DNA of 64,000 nucleotides from positions 362,110 to 426,109 of the forward strand of contig SIJG01000085.1 in NCBI GenBank assembly GCA_023374025.1. Direction: 5' to 3'. The DNA comes from Heterodera schachtii (lineage: Eukaryota > Nematoda > Chromadorea > Rhabditida > Heteroderidae). The position numbers and the translations under genes were made by a program. Shown here in pieces: positions 10,173 to 21,225 of this stretch (position 1 is its first letter; each line of letters opens with the position of its first letter). The notes beneath the pieces were generated by a model. That model made no database searches, was not told the origin of the DNA, and saw only the letters and a list, made by a program, of their open reading frames with translations.

Positions 10173-10700
10173 TCACCGAAATGTGCCGCTTTCATTAGAA
10201 AGTAACAGTGTTCCGAGGACAGGACGTGGATGTATTTCGAGCTTTTGACCTTCACGTTTTATTTTGAACCTTTTCTGAGACGGACAAAAGATAATCTTAA
10301 AAAGGTAGAAATAAACTCCATGGCACAAATTTTTACAAAGTGATACCTTAAGGTCCAACCCACAGTCCCTTTTGTTTGGGTTCGTATTGTCATTAATTCC
10401 ATTTATACGCCCCCACTCGCGCAAAGCATCCAAACTTTTGTCCACCGACAAAACGCTCAGGCGTTTGTCTATCTCAGCCAGCACCTGCTCCAACACATCC
10501 ATTGTAACTTATAAAATATGTTAAATATCAAACATAATCCAAAATTGTTTGAAAATTCACCGCTCTGTCCCTTTGAAAATCGTTTGCACACCGTTCCACA
10601 AATGTGTTACGGTCCAAGACGGCATTGCTCATTGAGTAAAGGCGACTCAACATACGTGCGAAAGCGATTTTCAGGGCCGAAAGCGCGAAATTCCACGGGT
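10173..10700 (-). CDS. Small unrecognised protein
   Basis: Exon 10347-10502 (MDVLEQVLAEIDKRLSVLS start; donor AAG-gtatca) joins in phase 0 to 10173-10274 (KRFKIKREGQKLEIHPRP, stop TGA), giving an 85-residue protein if the ATG at 10502 is used. An upstream frame at about 10572-10700 (FALSALKIAFARMLSRLY, then NTFVERCANDFQRDRA) can splice in phase 0 to an alternative acceptor in front of VLAEIDKR, giving a longer form. No family is recognised; it is amphipathic and charged. Confidence 0.5.
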
Positions 10701-10749
10701 CGTTTTGGGCTTTTAAGCTCTACTTACATTGGTTCAAAGGGGTGACAAT

Positions 10750-11440
10750 TCATTTGGGTTGAAATTAGAAAGTGGTGGGCTGTTGACGATTGTTTTTTTT
10801 CCAAGAGTTGCCAATTCACTTGGGCTGTAATTTGGTCGATTAAGGTTGGTACCGGGTTTTTTAAATAATAAATTCAGAAAATCCAATTTTATTAAATTTT
10901 TTGTCCATTAAATAAAAAAATATTCAATTATTTCATAGAGAAATTTTTAAAAGTCTAAATATTATATTTTCAATTATAAAATAATTAGAGCAAAAAAAAA
11001 AAAGCCAATTTTTCATAAAAAAATTTCCGTTTCCTGGCGGGATTCCGGTTAAAATTGACGGGAATTTTACTGGAACGTGAAAAAGCCGGGAACTCGGTTC
11101 CCGATCTTAACACTACAGTCGAGAAGGAGGGGGGGATTTTAAGCAAAATATTATAGAATTATTAACATAATGTGTTAATTAACTGACTGATTTATAATGG
11201 GGCTATAAACAGTTGATGATGGTCGTCTCCCCCCCCCCCCCGGCGATGGTGCCGTTACTCCGCCCACTTCAGGACAGCTGTGTGTGAGAGAGAGAGAGAG
11301 TGAGTGACCACTTTTCCCTCCCCCCTCCCACTCCCCCAGGGCCCCTCAAAAATAAAATGGCCCCCCGGGGGCATTGGGGAGGAAAGGGCAAAGTGTTTGG
11401 CTTGCTGCTGCATCTGCTGAACGAATACTCATTTCACTAC
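10750..11440. other. No gene seen; homopolymers and a GA microsatellite
   Basis: AT-rich. C run at 11230-11241, short (ga)n at 11286-11301. Near 11018-11110 there is ccgtttcctggcgggattccgg and gggaactcggttcccgatctt, an orphan element-end-like array. Confidence 0.4.
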
Positions 11441-11710
11441 TCCGCCAGGAGTGCGGGAGGGGGGGGCATTTGTGGCGAGGCGTCTCTCCGTCCTCAATCA
11501 TTTTCGCCGAAGGATGCGGCGGCGGCGGCAGCGGAAGTGACCCGGAGACAAGGGGACAAGGCGGAGGAGGCGAAGAACAGATTGGGATTGGACTAGATGG
11601 GATGTGAGATGGGATATTGGTTGATACTGGGAGAGGCGATGAAATATGTGCCAACTGTTCCGGGGGAAAAGGGTGGGGAAAGGAAAGGAATGAGTTGCCA
11701 AAATATTTAA
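11440..11710. repeat. Direct repeat, copy 1
   Basis: About 11468-11710 matches about 12660-12880 (tctctccgtcctcaatcattttcgcc ... gtgccaactgttccgggggaaaa) with small indels. Open frames on both strands differ between copies and show no protein character. The element 11822-12421 lies between the copies. Confidence 0.7.
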
Positions 11711-11821
11711 ATATTTTACTTGAAGAATAGTTGAAGAATTGGCAAAATGAATAATTTTCTTTTTCGAAGCCATAAAGGAGGAGGGAAGAAAAAATATATC
11801 TCTTTTTGTCTTTATTATTAC

Positions 11822-12421
11822 TAGGGATAGGATTTTTAAGTGCGAAAATGTCCAAAATAAGGCTGTAAATAAGGGCAAAAAAATCGCTAAATAAGGTCGA
11901 AAAATTTTAGGGGTATAATTTTTTAAATTGCTGTTTTCTATATGAAAATAATTTCAAATTAAGGCAAACAATTTTTTATTCATTGACTACAGTTGCAAAT
12001 ATTTACATATATTTGAAATTTTGAATATTTTTTTAATAAAAAAAAATTTATTATAAAATTTTGGTCAAAAAAAACAAATTTAGTGGAAAAGTTTTTGAAA
12101 ATTTTTGAACAAGTCGCCAAAAAATGTGATTGCGTCAGAAAAAATCTTTTTTAAATGTATTTTTCTTCAAGTTTGTGAATTTTACAAGAAATTTAAAAAA
12201 TCGCGAAATAAGGGCGAAAATAAGGTCGAAACGCCAAAATATGGGCAAAAACTTATTTTAAGGGCGAACATCCAAAATAAGGATTTTTAAGGGCGAACTC
12301 CCAAGATAAGGATTTCTAAGGTCGAATAAGGGCGTTAAAACGAAAGTTTTTCGAACAAAAAATGTGTTTTTCGTGCATTTCTCGTCGAGATAATAAGAAA
12401 AACTTATAAATCCTATCCCTA
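11822..12421. mobile_element. TAGGG-type (hAT-like) element, AAATAAGGGCGAA family
   Basis: TIRs TAGGGATAGGATTT and AAATCCTATCCCTA, perfect 8-bp target duplication attattac at 11814-11821 and 12422-12429. The inner ends carry repeats of aaataagggc / aataaggtcg. 600 bases, no protein. Confidence 0.9.
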
Positions 12422-12629
12422 ATTATTACGTCCAATCTTCAGTGTTTCTTTATGGAATTGGCGGCATTCGTTTCAAAATTATTTTGCGCCCGAGGCAATA
12501 TCTTTTGTTTATTTTTGTCTGATGGTGGTTTTCGGCGGGTGGCGATTAAATTGCTATTCAAACGGAGTTCATTGTCCCCCCCCTCCCCCCGAGGGGCCAT
12601 TTAAAGACTAAAGAACTTTCTCCCAGCGC

Positions 12630-12905
12630 GGCACACAGCCCCGCTGGGAGGGGCATTTGATGGCGATGCGTCTCTCCGTCCTCAATCATTTTCGCCGGAG
12701 GATGCGTCGGCGGCAGAAGTGACCCGGAGACAAGGGGACAAGGCGGAGGAGGCGAAGAACAGATTGGGATTGGATAGATGGGATGTGAGATGGGATATTG
12801 GTTGATACTGGGGAGAGGCGATGAAATATGTGCCAACTGTTCCGGGGGAAAAGGGGACAAAATTTGTGGGGGGGGGGGGGGGGGGGAGGAGGAATGAGTT
12901 GCCAA
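12630..12905. repeat. Direct repeat, copy 2
   Basis: Second copy of the segment at 11440-11710. It contains a G homopolymer at 12868-12885. Confidence 0.7.
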
Positions 12906-12959
12906 AAATATTCAAATATTTTAATTCTTTTAGGTTTAAAATTTTTTTTTATTTCGAGA

Positions 12960-13212
12960 AACATTATAAAAATATTTAATAATAAACATTATAAAAATAT
13001 TTAATAATCATTTAAATGAGCAAAATAAATTTTTTGGTTAATTTTACGTATTTTGCTCCCTAAAGATCTTTAATAATAATAATAAAAAAAAAAATTAATG
13101 CCTTTTTTCATGCCTTTTTCGGAATGTTCGTGACTTTTTCAATTTTTTGGTGCCTATTGTAGTGCTTTTTTCGCGATTTTTGATGCATTTTTTGCGAGCT
13201 CTACTAATAAAT
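12960..13212. mobile_element. TAGAG-type element, right part
   Basis: Contains tttgctccctaaagatcttta, tgccttttttcatgcctttttcgg and ends gcgagctctactaa. The same interior and end occur at 54700-54900 and 58500-58624. The left end is not recognisable. Confidence 0.5.
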
Positions 13213-13284
13213 CAAATAAAAAAGGACAGTGACCAAGTTTATACAATTTAAACAATTTTTCGAAAATCTAAATTTTTTCGGACC

Positions 13285-13640
13285 AGGCTGTTTTCGTACG
13301 AGCCAAGTTTTTGGCAATAACTATTTGCCAACTAAATCCAACAATCTTGATATCATTCGATAGTCCTAAATGTCCTCTATTAACAATCAAAATTTCAAAA
13401 TTTCATTAAGTTTCAAAAAAGTTATGGCCAGATGAACTAAAAAAAAAAAACTATTTTTTCGAATATTTTTTGCCATAACCTTTTTGAAACCTAACGAAAT
13501 TTTTTGAAATAATGCAGGTAAATGAGGAAATTTAGGCTATCGAATATTTATCAAGATTGTTGGATTTGGTTGGCAAATAAAAAAGTTATAGCCAAAAACT
13601 TGGGCTCGTACGAAAACGGCCCGTACGAAAGAAAATTTAG
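13285..13640. mobile_element. Fold-back (long inverted repeat) element
   Basis: About 13285-13440 (gctgttttcgtacgagcc ... aaaagttatggcc) is the inverse of about 13475-13640 (gccataacctttttgaaac ... gggctcgtacgaaaac). The arms are about 150 bases with a short A-rich loop. Same interior words (ccaacaatcttgatatcattcga) as the fold-backs at 16067, 26630 and 59279. Confidence 0.8.
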
Positions 13641-14305
13641 GGGGTTGGTAATTTGCCCGAAAAATAAGCCTATCTAAAAGAGAACACAAAAGCTCTACCG
13701 AATTATCTTATGAAATTGGATTAAGTGAATCTTTGGAGAAAATGATTTGATTTGATTTGAATGATTTTTCGACCTTTTTAATCTTTTTTTTAGCAATATT
13801 TTGGCATTTTTGGATTTTTAGCACTTGTATATTTACATATTTAGTGTGTTATAACATATACATTCGAGCCCTAGTAATTAGCATCTGTCATATTTATCCC
13901 TAATTTGGGTTTTGCCGTTTGCCACAATTAAATAAACATTTTGAAATTTTAGAAAATAAATGTCTTTGAAATCAGAATTTCTTTAGAATCCTTATAAATA
14001 CTATATAAATAACATAAATTTAAACCAATGTGATCATGGATAAATAGAATATTTTAAATAATTTTTTGGTAAAATTTATTTAAACAATTTGAACGATAAT
14101 TGCTAAATTAATTATTCAGTCGATAGCCATCAAACAATCTCATGGAACATTGTAGCAGACAATGCAAAACAGAAACCCTAAAAAGTTGCTTTAGTTAATG
14201 CTGAAAATTAATTTAAAATTTTGATGCTTTAATTTTGTAGTTAAAATAAATAAATTTGAGGTTGCTTTTCCGTTTGCATAAAAGTTTGTTTGCTGTTTGC
14301 TTACC
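13641..14305. other. No gene seen
   Basis: AT-rich. An orphan element end gagccctagtaattag at about 13865-13880 resembles the inverse of a TAGGGCTC terminus with an adjacent target site. Confidence 0.35.
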
Positions 14306-14335
14306 TGCTCCTGGACCTTGGCGTTTTGTTCGATC
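14306..14335 (-). CDS. Possible 30-base micro-exon
   Basis: Bounded by gcgtag and gtaagc on the minus strand, phase 0 on both sides, encoding IEQNAKVQEQ (coiled-coil-like). No flanking exon could be joined, so this is tentative. Confidence 0.2.
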
Positions 14336-14940
14336 TACGCTAAATTAAAATTAATAAATATATTATATTAATCAAAAAAGAAATTACAATTTATTTGGAT
14401 TAATTGGGCTTGCTTCAGTGAAAAATCCGTAACCAATTGCCATGAATAAGAACAGAAGAGTAAAAACGAAGAAAAAATAATTCATTTTTTTATTCATTGG
14501 CTTAAAATCCAGAGCCTAAAATCCGCAATCAACCAAAATGCTTTTCAAGCAGATTAAAATAAAAATGTTACCACACCAAAATTAAATAATTTTATCTTTT
14601 TAGTTTTTTTTATTTAAGTTGCAAAGCAACCCAAAAAAAAAGGGAAAGAAAGAACAATAACTGCGGCTAAAGATCGAATAATGAGAAAGCAATTGATGTT
14701 CACATTTGCCACTGGTCGAGACCGATTCATTACACAGCAAAAAAAGAGAGAAAGTCGGAGAAGAAAATTCCGATTGGAGCCGACGAATGTTCAAAAACGA
14801 ACAAATCGAAACGGGTCAAGGCTTATTATTAAGGGGAGGGGAGAGTGGTGAATTGAATATGCAATTGAGAAACATTGGAAATGAAATTTTGATTTTAAAT
14901 ATTCATTGAAAAATAATGATTTTTGGACATCATGGAGGCC
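14336..14940. other. No gene seen
   Basis: AT-rich; open frames on both strands here lack splice support. Confidence 0.3.
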
Positions 14941-14946
14941 AAATTG

Positions 14947-15073
14947 TAGGGATGTGCGAGAGTCTCGATTCCCGAGTCGAGAAATTTCTCGGGTTTTTGG
15001 GTCTCGGTTCTCGTACCGTTTCTCGGGGTCATTTCTAGGGCTCGTTTCTCGAAATAGTTTCTCGCACATCCTA
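14947..15073. mobile_element. Short TAGGG-type element, CTCGG family
   Basis: TIRs TAGGGATGTGCGAG and CTCGCACATCCTA, target duplication ccaaattg / ctaaattg (7 of 8). The 127-base body is almost all words such as tctcgggt and tctcgaa. Confidence 0.85.
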
Positions 15074-15638
15074 CTAAATTGTCTTAACATTTTATTCTTC
15101 AAACAAAAAAAGTGGTATCGCATTTATTGAGCACTAAAAAGCTACATTAGCTATATATAAAATGAGTAGTAAATGTATATAGCAAATTTTGGAACATCTT
15201 GTAAATATAAGGAGTTTTTTTAATTAATTTAAATTTTATCTTTAAAAAATAGATTAGCTTCATTTTTTAAATATAAAATATCTTTATATTATAGAAATCA
15301 TTTTATGCTAATAAAATCTAAAAATATTCCGGCAGCGCTAGTAAAAACCAAGGAATTTCAGCTGTAAAGAAAAAATTTTTATTTTCAATTTTTATTTTGA
15401 TAATCATAAAATTTCATAAAAAAATCAATATGGGTTCTTTTCATTTTTTCATATAAATTCTTGGCATTTGTTGTAATTAAAATCTATAGGATAAACTCAA
15501 TATTTTAATGCAAATTGAATAAAAATAAATTATTAAAAATTACCCATTTAGTTCTAATTAAAAAGCGAAATATACAATAATAATAATAATAATAATGTAA
15601 TAATGATTTTTCATTTGCATTTTCACTTTGCTTTTTGC
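15074..15638. other. AT-rich, no gene seen
   Basis: Includes (taa)n near 15577-15600. 3' flank of the minus-strand gene that follows. Confidence 0.35.
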
Positions 15639-17198
15639 TCAATGGACCATCACTTCGGGCACTTTTTCCAACATTTCCGTCCCCTCAAATTGTCCCTCAT
15701 CCGCCCATTCATCGCCAAAGTCGAAATATTCGCCATCATCGTCCGAAAATTGTTCTCCCTCATCATCGGTAAAGTCCAAGTCGAAGTCGCTGCCTGAAGT
15801 GTCCACGTCATCGTCAAAAGCTAATTAAAATTTAATTTAATTTAAAAAATTAAAATAAATACGTTCGGAAAAAGCGACAATTGACGGCTCGTAGGGACCG
15901 AATTCATCGGCAGAAGATGGGTTGGCCGAGGCCAAAGACGTGACAAAAGGCGACGGATGCCGCGGTTCCTCGGCGGCAAATTTTGTGGCATTTCTATCGG
16001 TCGTAATTTCTAAATTTAAATTTACAGTGAAATTGCACTGTGTTTTGGTCCAATCAATCGGTTTAACTCAGTTCGGCCCCCACGGTTCGGCCCCAGCATG
16101 TTTTTCCACTATAATTTTCTATAACTTTTTTCTTTTTATCCAAATCCAACATTGTTGGTATCATTCAAAAGCTTAACATGTTTAGAAACTTTTTCTAAGC
16201 TATTGCTTCGCGATTAGACAATTACCAAAAAGTTATATTATGAAAATTGCGAAAAAGTCGAAATTTTGAAGTTTTTTTTAATAAACTCTTTTCCAGGCTT
16301 GAAAATCTTTTCGTTTTTTGTAAGGCTAATAAAGCATGTGAAGAGCTTTCAATGATACCAACAATGTTGGATTTGGATGATAAAAAAAAGCTATAGTGGA
16401 AAAGCATGCTGGGGCCGAACCGTGGGGGCCGAACTGAGCAAGTCCGCAATCAATTCCTTTCCCACCTGCTGCTGTTGCTTTGGTCATCAGTTTCGGGTTT
16501 TCCGCTTGTGCCGTCGCTTCTCCGCTGGCTCCTCTAATTAGGCTTTTATTGCCTCCTTCCGTCTTTTTCGCTTGACTTTGTGCTTTTTCACCCGCTTCCA
16601 ATTTGGCATTGTGTTTGTCTCCTTAATTTGATTTAATTATTATTTTTTATTTCAATTAAAAATACCCGATTTTGGGCTTTTGACTGGCGACTTTGGCACT
16701 TTGTCCTTCTTTGTCGGACTCTGTGCCTTTTTGCTTTGTTTGCTGTGCTCCGATGCCTTTGCTGCTAATGAATGTGTTGTTTTTTCCGCTCCTAATAATT
16801 AATTAATGTTCGTTCAAATGACTTTATAATTTTACCTTTTTTTGAGCTGTTTGCTTCCTTTTCCTCCTTTTTGGGCGGCGTTTTTACTTCTGAAATTCAA
16901 TTCGACATCATTTTTTATGTGAATTAATTAAAATTATTAATTTAATATTTATTTTATTTTGGTTCTATGCCTTTTTCGGCTCCTTTCGTTTGTTTAGTTT
17001 AGGAAAGCTAACTAATTGATTATTTTTGATTATTGTACCTTTCTTTTCCTTCGTTTTCCCCGCAGGCATTGAATTTGCTGTAAAAAAGAATTAAATAATA
17101 TTAAATGAATAATTTATTTTTTTTAAAAGTGACTCACTCTTCTCGAGAATGGAAAGCATTGCGAAGCAAGAGAAAGCGAAAAAGAAAACGAAGCGCAT
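15639..17198 (-). CDS. Predicted secreted Lys-rich / acidic disordered protein
   Basis: Seven exons keep frame throughout: 17138-17198, 17039-17077, 16836-16889, 16666-16791, 16466-16621, 15863-16009, 15639-15820; 254 residues ending in TGA. Residues 1-20 (MRFVFFFAFSCFAMLSILEK) look like a signal peptide. Next comes a Lys/Ser/Glu-rich section with repeats such as KKAQSPTKKDKVPKSPVKS and GEKAQSQAKKTEGGNKS, then a Pro/Ser section, then a strongly acidic tail (DDDVDTSGSDFDLDFTDDE). No folded domain or known family is seen. All introns but one are phase 1. A fold-back transposon sits wholly inside the fifth intron. Secretion with low complexity is compatible with a parasite effector, which is inference only. 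Confidence 0.8.
16067..16438. mobile_element. Fold-back element in an intron
   Basis: Terminal phrase CTCAGTTCGGCCCCCACGG at the left is repeated in exact inverse at the right (ccgtgggggccgaactgag); arms are about 130 bases. Same family as 26630-26905. Confidence 0.85.
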
Positions 17199-17585
17199 TT
17201 TATTAGTTAATATTAGAAAATATTTATTAAATGGAATAAGATTATTAATTTTCGCTTTTCATTTCTGCTTTTATACAGTTTTATTTTGTTTATTTTCATT
17301 TAATTGTGCCGAATTCGGCAGCGGAAACTGCGCTTTTTCTTTTACTTCCGCATGAAAATCAAATGATTAATTCAAAACACATAAATAATAATATAATTGC
17401 ATAAAAATGATGTAATTTAAGTGCAGGAAAAGTCAAGCGATTCGAATGACTGCTTATCACGTGAAACAATTTGGCACATAATTTGAAAATAAAATTTTAA
17501 TTACCTTTTTTGCGCTTAATTAATTTTCCTACGGTATTTTGTATAAAAGAAAAAGACGAAACATTTTTTCTAAGTTTATTATGGT
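17199..17585. other. No gene seen; upstream region of the secreted protein gene
   Basis: AT-rich; should hold the promoter of the minus-strand gene ending at 17198. Confidence 0.3.
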
Positions 17586-17589
17586 CAAT

Positions 17590-17785
17590 TCTTTTCTTTG
17601 GCGGCCTTTCCCTCGGCATTCAATTGGACCTCTTTGGTCGTGACAGCCGATTGAATGAATAAGGCGGGATTGGCTCCCGCTTCTTTTCACAGGCCAAAAA
17701 AGTAAGTCATTTTCCCTGAGTCAAACAAACGCACTCCGTGGCCAGTGAAAGTGCCGTTCGAGAGAATGATTGATTCGTGTTTCTG
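17590..17785 (-). pseudogene. Gene fragment with an in-frame TGA
   Basis: One minus-strand frame reads NGTFTGHGVRLFDSGKMTYFFGL, a TGA, then KEAGANPALFIQSAVTTKEV and a final TAA. The first part loosely resembles a MORN-type repeat. No splice removes the TGA, and a short TIR element lies just upstream at 17791-17904. Probably a decayed 3' gene end. Confidence 0.3.
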
Positions 17786-17790
17786 ATAGT

Positions 17791-17904
17791 TAGTGTTGTT
17801 CGAGACTCTCGGTCTCGACTCAAGAAAAGTCTCGGGTTTTTGGGTATCGGTCTTTTCGAGGTCAAGTCTCGGTCTCGGGAAATTTTCGGTCACGAACAGC
17901 ACTA
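17791..17904. mobile_element. Short TAGTG-type element, CTCGG family
   Basis: TIRs TAGTGTTGTTCG and CGAACAGCACTA; body of gtctcgg / cgagactc words. No clean target duplication. Confidence 0.7.
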
Positions 17905-18054
17905 CTGCTGATGGTGTACCATGCATAAGCACTCTCCCAAAAGGTAGAAATCCTTCCGGATTTCAAAATTTTGTCCTAAACCCTAAATATTGGCATTTTT
18001 TTGGTGCACTCTGTTCATAAATCAGTCCAAAACAGAAGGGCTGTAAATTTCATG

Positions 18055-18548
18055 TAAATTTTTATTACTTTTTTTCCTGGCTTGTCCATGCTCCGAATAG
18101 TAGGAAAAACACTTTCTTTTAAATTATTTCTCTTTTTCAGGGCAAAATTTATAGAATTTTCACATGAAAAATAGCTAAAGTCAATCAATTTTTAAATTTC
18201 TAAAACATTATTCTAAGCTTAATTAGGTCATATTTTAGAGTTTATTCTTATTCACTCTTTTTAAATTTTGTCCAAAAAGCATAATAAAAAAGTTTATTTA
18301 CATATTTTGGTATATATTTGGAATTTTTTGTACTAATTGCGTTTTCCCAGCATAATATAATATAGTATTTCATTTTTTAAATACTGTTTTATCTGTTGAA
18401 AAAAATAAAATTCATAATCATAAATGATAAGGAATTGAAGAAAAATGTGAAATACAAATTTTTGAAAAACTCTTTTTTTACTATGAGCAAAAAAATTGGA
18501 CACAAACGCCAAATTTAAGAGCGGAAGATGGGGATACAGATTTGTGCA
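18055..18548. repeat. Direct repeat A, copy 1
   Basis: Matches 19590-20050 in order (catgctccgaatagtaggaa, tcattttttttaaat region, aagagcggaagatggggatac). The element cluster 18557-19578 separates the two copies. Confidence 0.75.
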
Positions 18549-18556
18549 GTTTAAAC

Positions 18557-19222
18557 TAGGGCTGCACGGGTCCGGGTATTTGGGCAAAAACCGGGTCCGG
18601 GTATTACCGGGTACTGAAAAGCCGGGTACCGGGTCGGGTACCAGTTTTCAAACCGGGTACCGGGTCGGGTATCGGGTACCCGGTGAAATCAGCTATTGAA
18701 GAAATTTTTAATTTTATTTCCTTCAAAATTATTATTTTACAGAAATTTTTTTCTGTAATAAAAGTTAATTATTATTTGTCCAATTTTTTTTATTGCTATT
18801 AAACCCACTTTTGCGGTGAGCTTTTTCTAAAAACTTTTCGGGGCAGGGGTGGTCCGGCGGTGCCGATAGGCGCCGCCGGGAAAAATTTTGAAAATTTGAG
18901 TGTAATTTGTTAACAGATTTTCAACAAAAAAGGTTGGTTATTGGGATTAGTAGGCTCAATTTGTACGGATTTTCATTTAAAAATGATAAAAATGTGTAAA
19001 TTAATCATATTTTGTCGATAGGAAACCCATGGGTATACAAAAAGAAAATTAAAAATACTTTAGCATTCTTACCAGTCTATTTTAATACCCGGTTGGACCC
19101 GGACCTACCGGGTCGGGTACCGGGTATTGGATTTCCAAAAAACCGGGTCCGGGTCCGGGTAGTGAAAAAACCGGGTATCCGGGTCTGGGACCCGGTCGGG
19201 TACCCGGACCCGTGCAGCTCTA
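18557..19222. mobile_element. TAGGG-type (hAT-like) element, CGGGTACC family
   Basis: TIRs TAGGGCTGCACGGGTCCGGG and the inverse ending CTCTA, flanked by an 8-bp duplication gtttaaac (18549-18556 and 19223-19230). Subterminal arrays of cgggtaccgggt. A GC-hairpin module lies at about 18810-18930. 666 bases. Confidence 0.9.
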
Positions 19223-19230
19223 GTTTAAAC

Positions 19231-19421
19231 TAGAGTTCGGGTACGGGCCGGGCCCGTATACGGGTTTTTACGGGCCCGTAACACGTAATCCGTATTTTTT
19301 TCGGCCGATACGGGTTAAGGGTTTTACGGGTTTTTAGCCCGTAAGCCCGTAACCCGTATTGGTGCCAAGCCCGTAACCCTTATCCGTATTTTCTCAAAAT
19401 ACCGATCTCTAGTTAAACTAC
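19231..19421. mobile_element. Short TAGAG-type element, CCCGTA family
   Basis: Left end TAGAGTTCGGGTACGGG, right end CCGATCTCTA; body of cccgta/tacggg words. It begins directly after the gtttaaac copy of the previous element and is followed by gttaaac, so both elements used the same site. Confidence 0.75.
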
Positions 19422-19430
19422 AGTAGAGCG

Positions 19431-19578
19431 GGACCGGGACCTTTTCGGGTTGAAAAACCGGGAATTTTTGGCTGGGAAAGAAAACCGGGAAAAAACCGGG
19501 ACCAGTCCCGGTCCCGGTCAAAAGTGGGACTTTGGTACTCAGTTGTCCGTGTTCTGGTCCCGGTCCCGCTCTACTCTG
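19431..19578. mobile_element. Short CAGTAGAG-type element, CCCGGTC family
   Basis: TIRs CAGTAGAGCGGGACCGGGAC and gtcccggtcccgctctactctg. The flanks (ttaaacta and atttaaag) are only loosely alike. Confidence 0.75.
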
Positions 19579-19589
19579 ATTTAAAGTAA

Positions 19590-20050
19590 AAATTATTTTT
19601 TTTAATAGCTTTTCATGCTCCAAATAGTAGGAAAACCCCTTTATTTTTAGATTTTTTCTATTTTTCATGTAGAATTTGTTATATAAACCGCAAAAGTCTG
19701 TTTTTAAATATCTAAAACATTATTTTTAAGCTTAATAGGTCATTTATATAATTTGTTCTCATTTACTCTTTTAAGATTTTTGTCCAAAAAAATCATAATA
19801 AGAAAACTTTTCTTTACATACATATTTTGGTATATATTTGGAATTTTTTTACATATTGCGTTTTTCCAGCCATAATAGAATATAGTTTTTTTTTTAATTT
19901 TTAAAAACTGTTTTAAAATTCATAATCATAAATGTAAGGAATTGAAGAACAAAATGTAAAATACAGATTTTTTGAAAATTCTTTTTTGGGATAAAAAATT
20001 GGAAACAAACGCTAAATTTGAGAGCGGAAGATGGGGATACAATGTTTTGC
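19590..20050. repeat. Direct repeat A, copy 2
   Basis: See 18055-18548; diverged by substitutions and small indels. Confidence 0.75.
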
Positions 20051-20235
20051 TTTAAAGGATATACATATGTACAAACATATAACATGAACTAAGAATTTTA
20101 TGAAAAACTAATTGCTAATGTCTTGCTATTTTTCTGTGCTAAAAGACGAAATCATTGAGAATTACGAGAAAAAACTTTCTAATTTAAAGTGTCCATTTTG
20201 TTTTTGACCACGCCCCTCAGATTAAAAGATTAAAC

Positions 20236-20972
20236 CAGGGTTGCCAGATTAAAATTTTCAAAAGCCTCATTTGGCAGGCAAAAAAGCCTCATTTTGGGTC
20301 AAAAAGCCTCATTTTTACAAATTTATTCAAAACACATTAAAAATGTTCAAATATTATATTTTTGATTGTCCATCATCAATTTTGAGCAATTTTTGGTTAG
20401 AACTAAATATTTTGTGAAATTCTGAGTATGAAAATCGAAGTTGCTTTTTTTGCTGCGGTTTTTCCAAAAAAAAAAAACTTGGGGAAAAGGGAGGCCGGCG
20501 GTGCCGATAGGCGCCGCCGGGAAAAATTTTGTGATTTTTAATACGATTTGTTAACAGATTTGACCACAAAAATGACCAAATGTTGCGATTTTGAGCAAAT
20601 TTTTAAGAAAATAAAGGATTTTTAGGGGCTGGCGGTGCCGATAGGCGCCGCCAGGAGAAAAGTTGAGAATTTTGGCCATTTTTAGCAGATTTTCAGTAAA
20701 AAATTCTTAATTTTGTGGTTTTTTGGAAAAAAATTGGTTCTATTTTCGTTTTGATGCTCTATTAAAACCCCAAATTATTAAATAATTGTAAAACATTATG
20801 CCAATTTATCAAAATTTAAAAGATTCTGAGGATTTTCCCCAAAAGCCTCAAAAATCCTCAAAATTTCTCAAAAAGCCACAAAAATCCTCAAATCCTCATT
20901 TTCCAAAAAAATCCTCATTGACCTATCAAAAAGCCACAAAATGAGGATAAATCCTCAGATCTGGCAACCCTG
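20236..20972. mobile_element. CAGGG-type (hAT-like) element, CCTCATTTT family
   Basis: TIRs CAGGGTTGCCAGAT and ATCTGGCAACCCTG, perfect 8-bp target duplication gattaaac (20228-20235 and 20973-20980). The inner ends repeat aagcctcatttt / aaatcctca. It holds two GC-hairpin modules, cores near 20498-20520 and 20631-20653. 737 bases. Confidence 0.92.
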
Positions 20973-20980
20973 GATTAAAC

Positions 20981-21225
20981 CGAGTGTCCAACCGTAGTTT
21001 TAGCCAACAAATAATAAAATAACGATTTTTGTTGTAAATCTGATAATATTTAAACAAAATGTTCAGAATTTTTTCGGCGGCGCCCCGCATCGAGGGACCC
21101 TAATTAACGATTATTAAAAACCTGTAATTTCGAATTAAAATAGTTCATTTAAACATTTAAATTTGTTTGCATCCTTTTTTTATGGCTCATTTTGGTTTTC
21201 GATTGACACTCGGATAAAATTTAGC
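20981..21225. other. No gene seen
   Basis: 3' flank of the helix-turn-helix gene; contains cggcggcgccccgc at 21076, a possible relic of the GC module. Confidence 0.35.

Noticed and set aside
11300..12964. Long open frames on both strands (up to about 170 codons) in the G/C-rich direct repeats
   Set aside because: The two copies keep different frames, the translations are Pro/Ser low complexity, and there are no consistent splice sites.
17687..17720. In-frame TGA as a possible selenocysteine codon
   Set aside because: No SECIS-like structure or selenoprotein motif was seen, and the fragment looks decayed.
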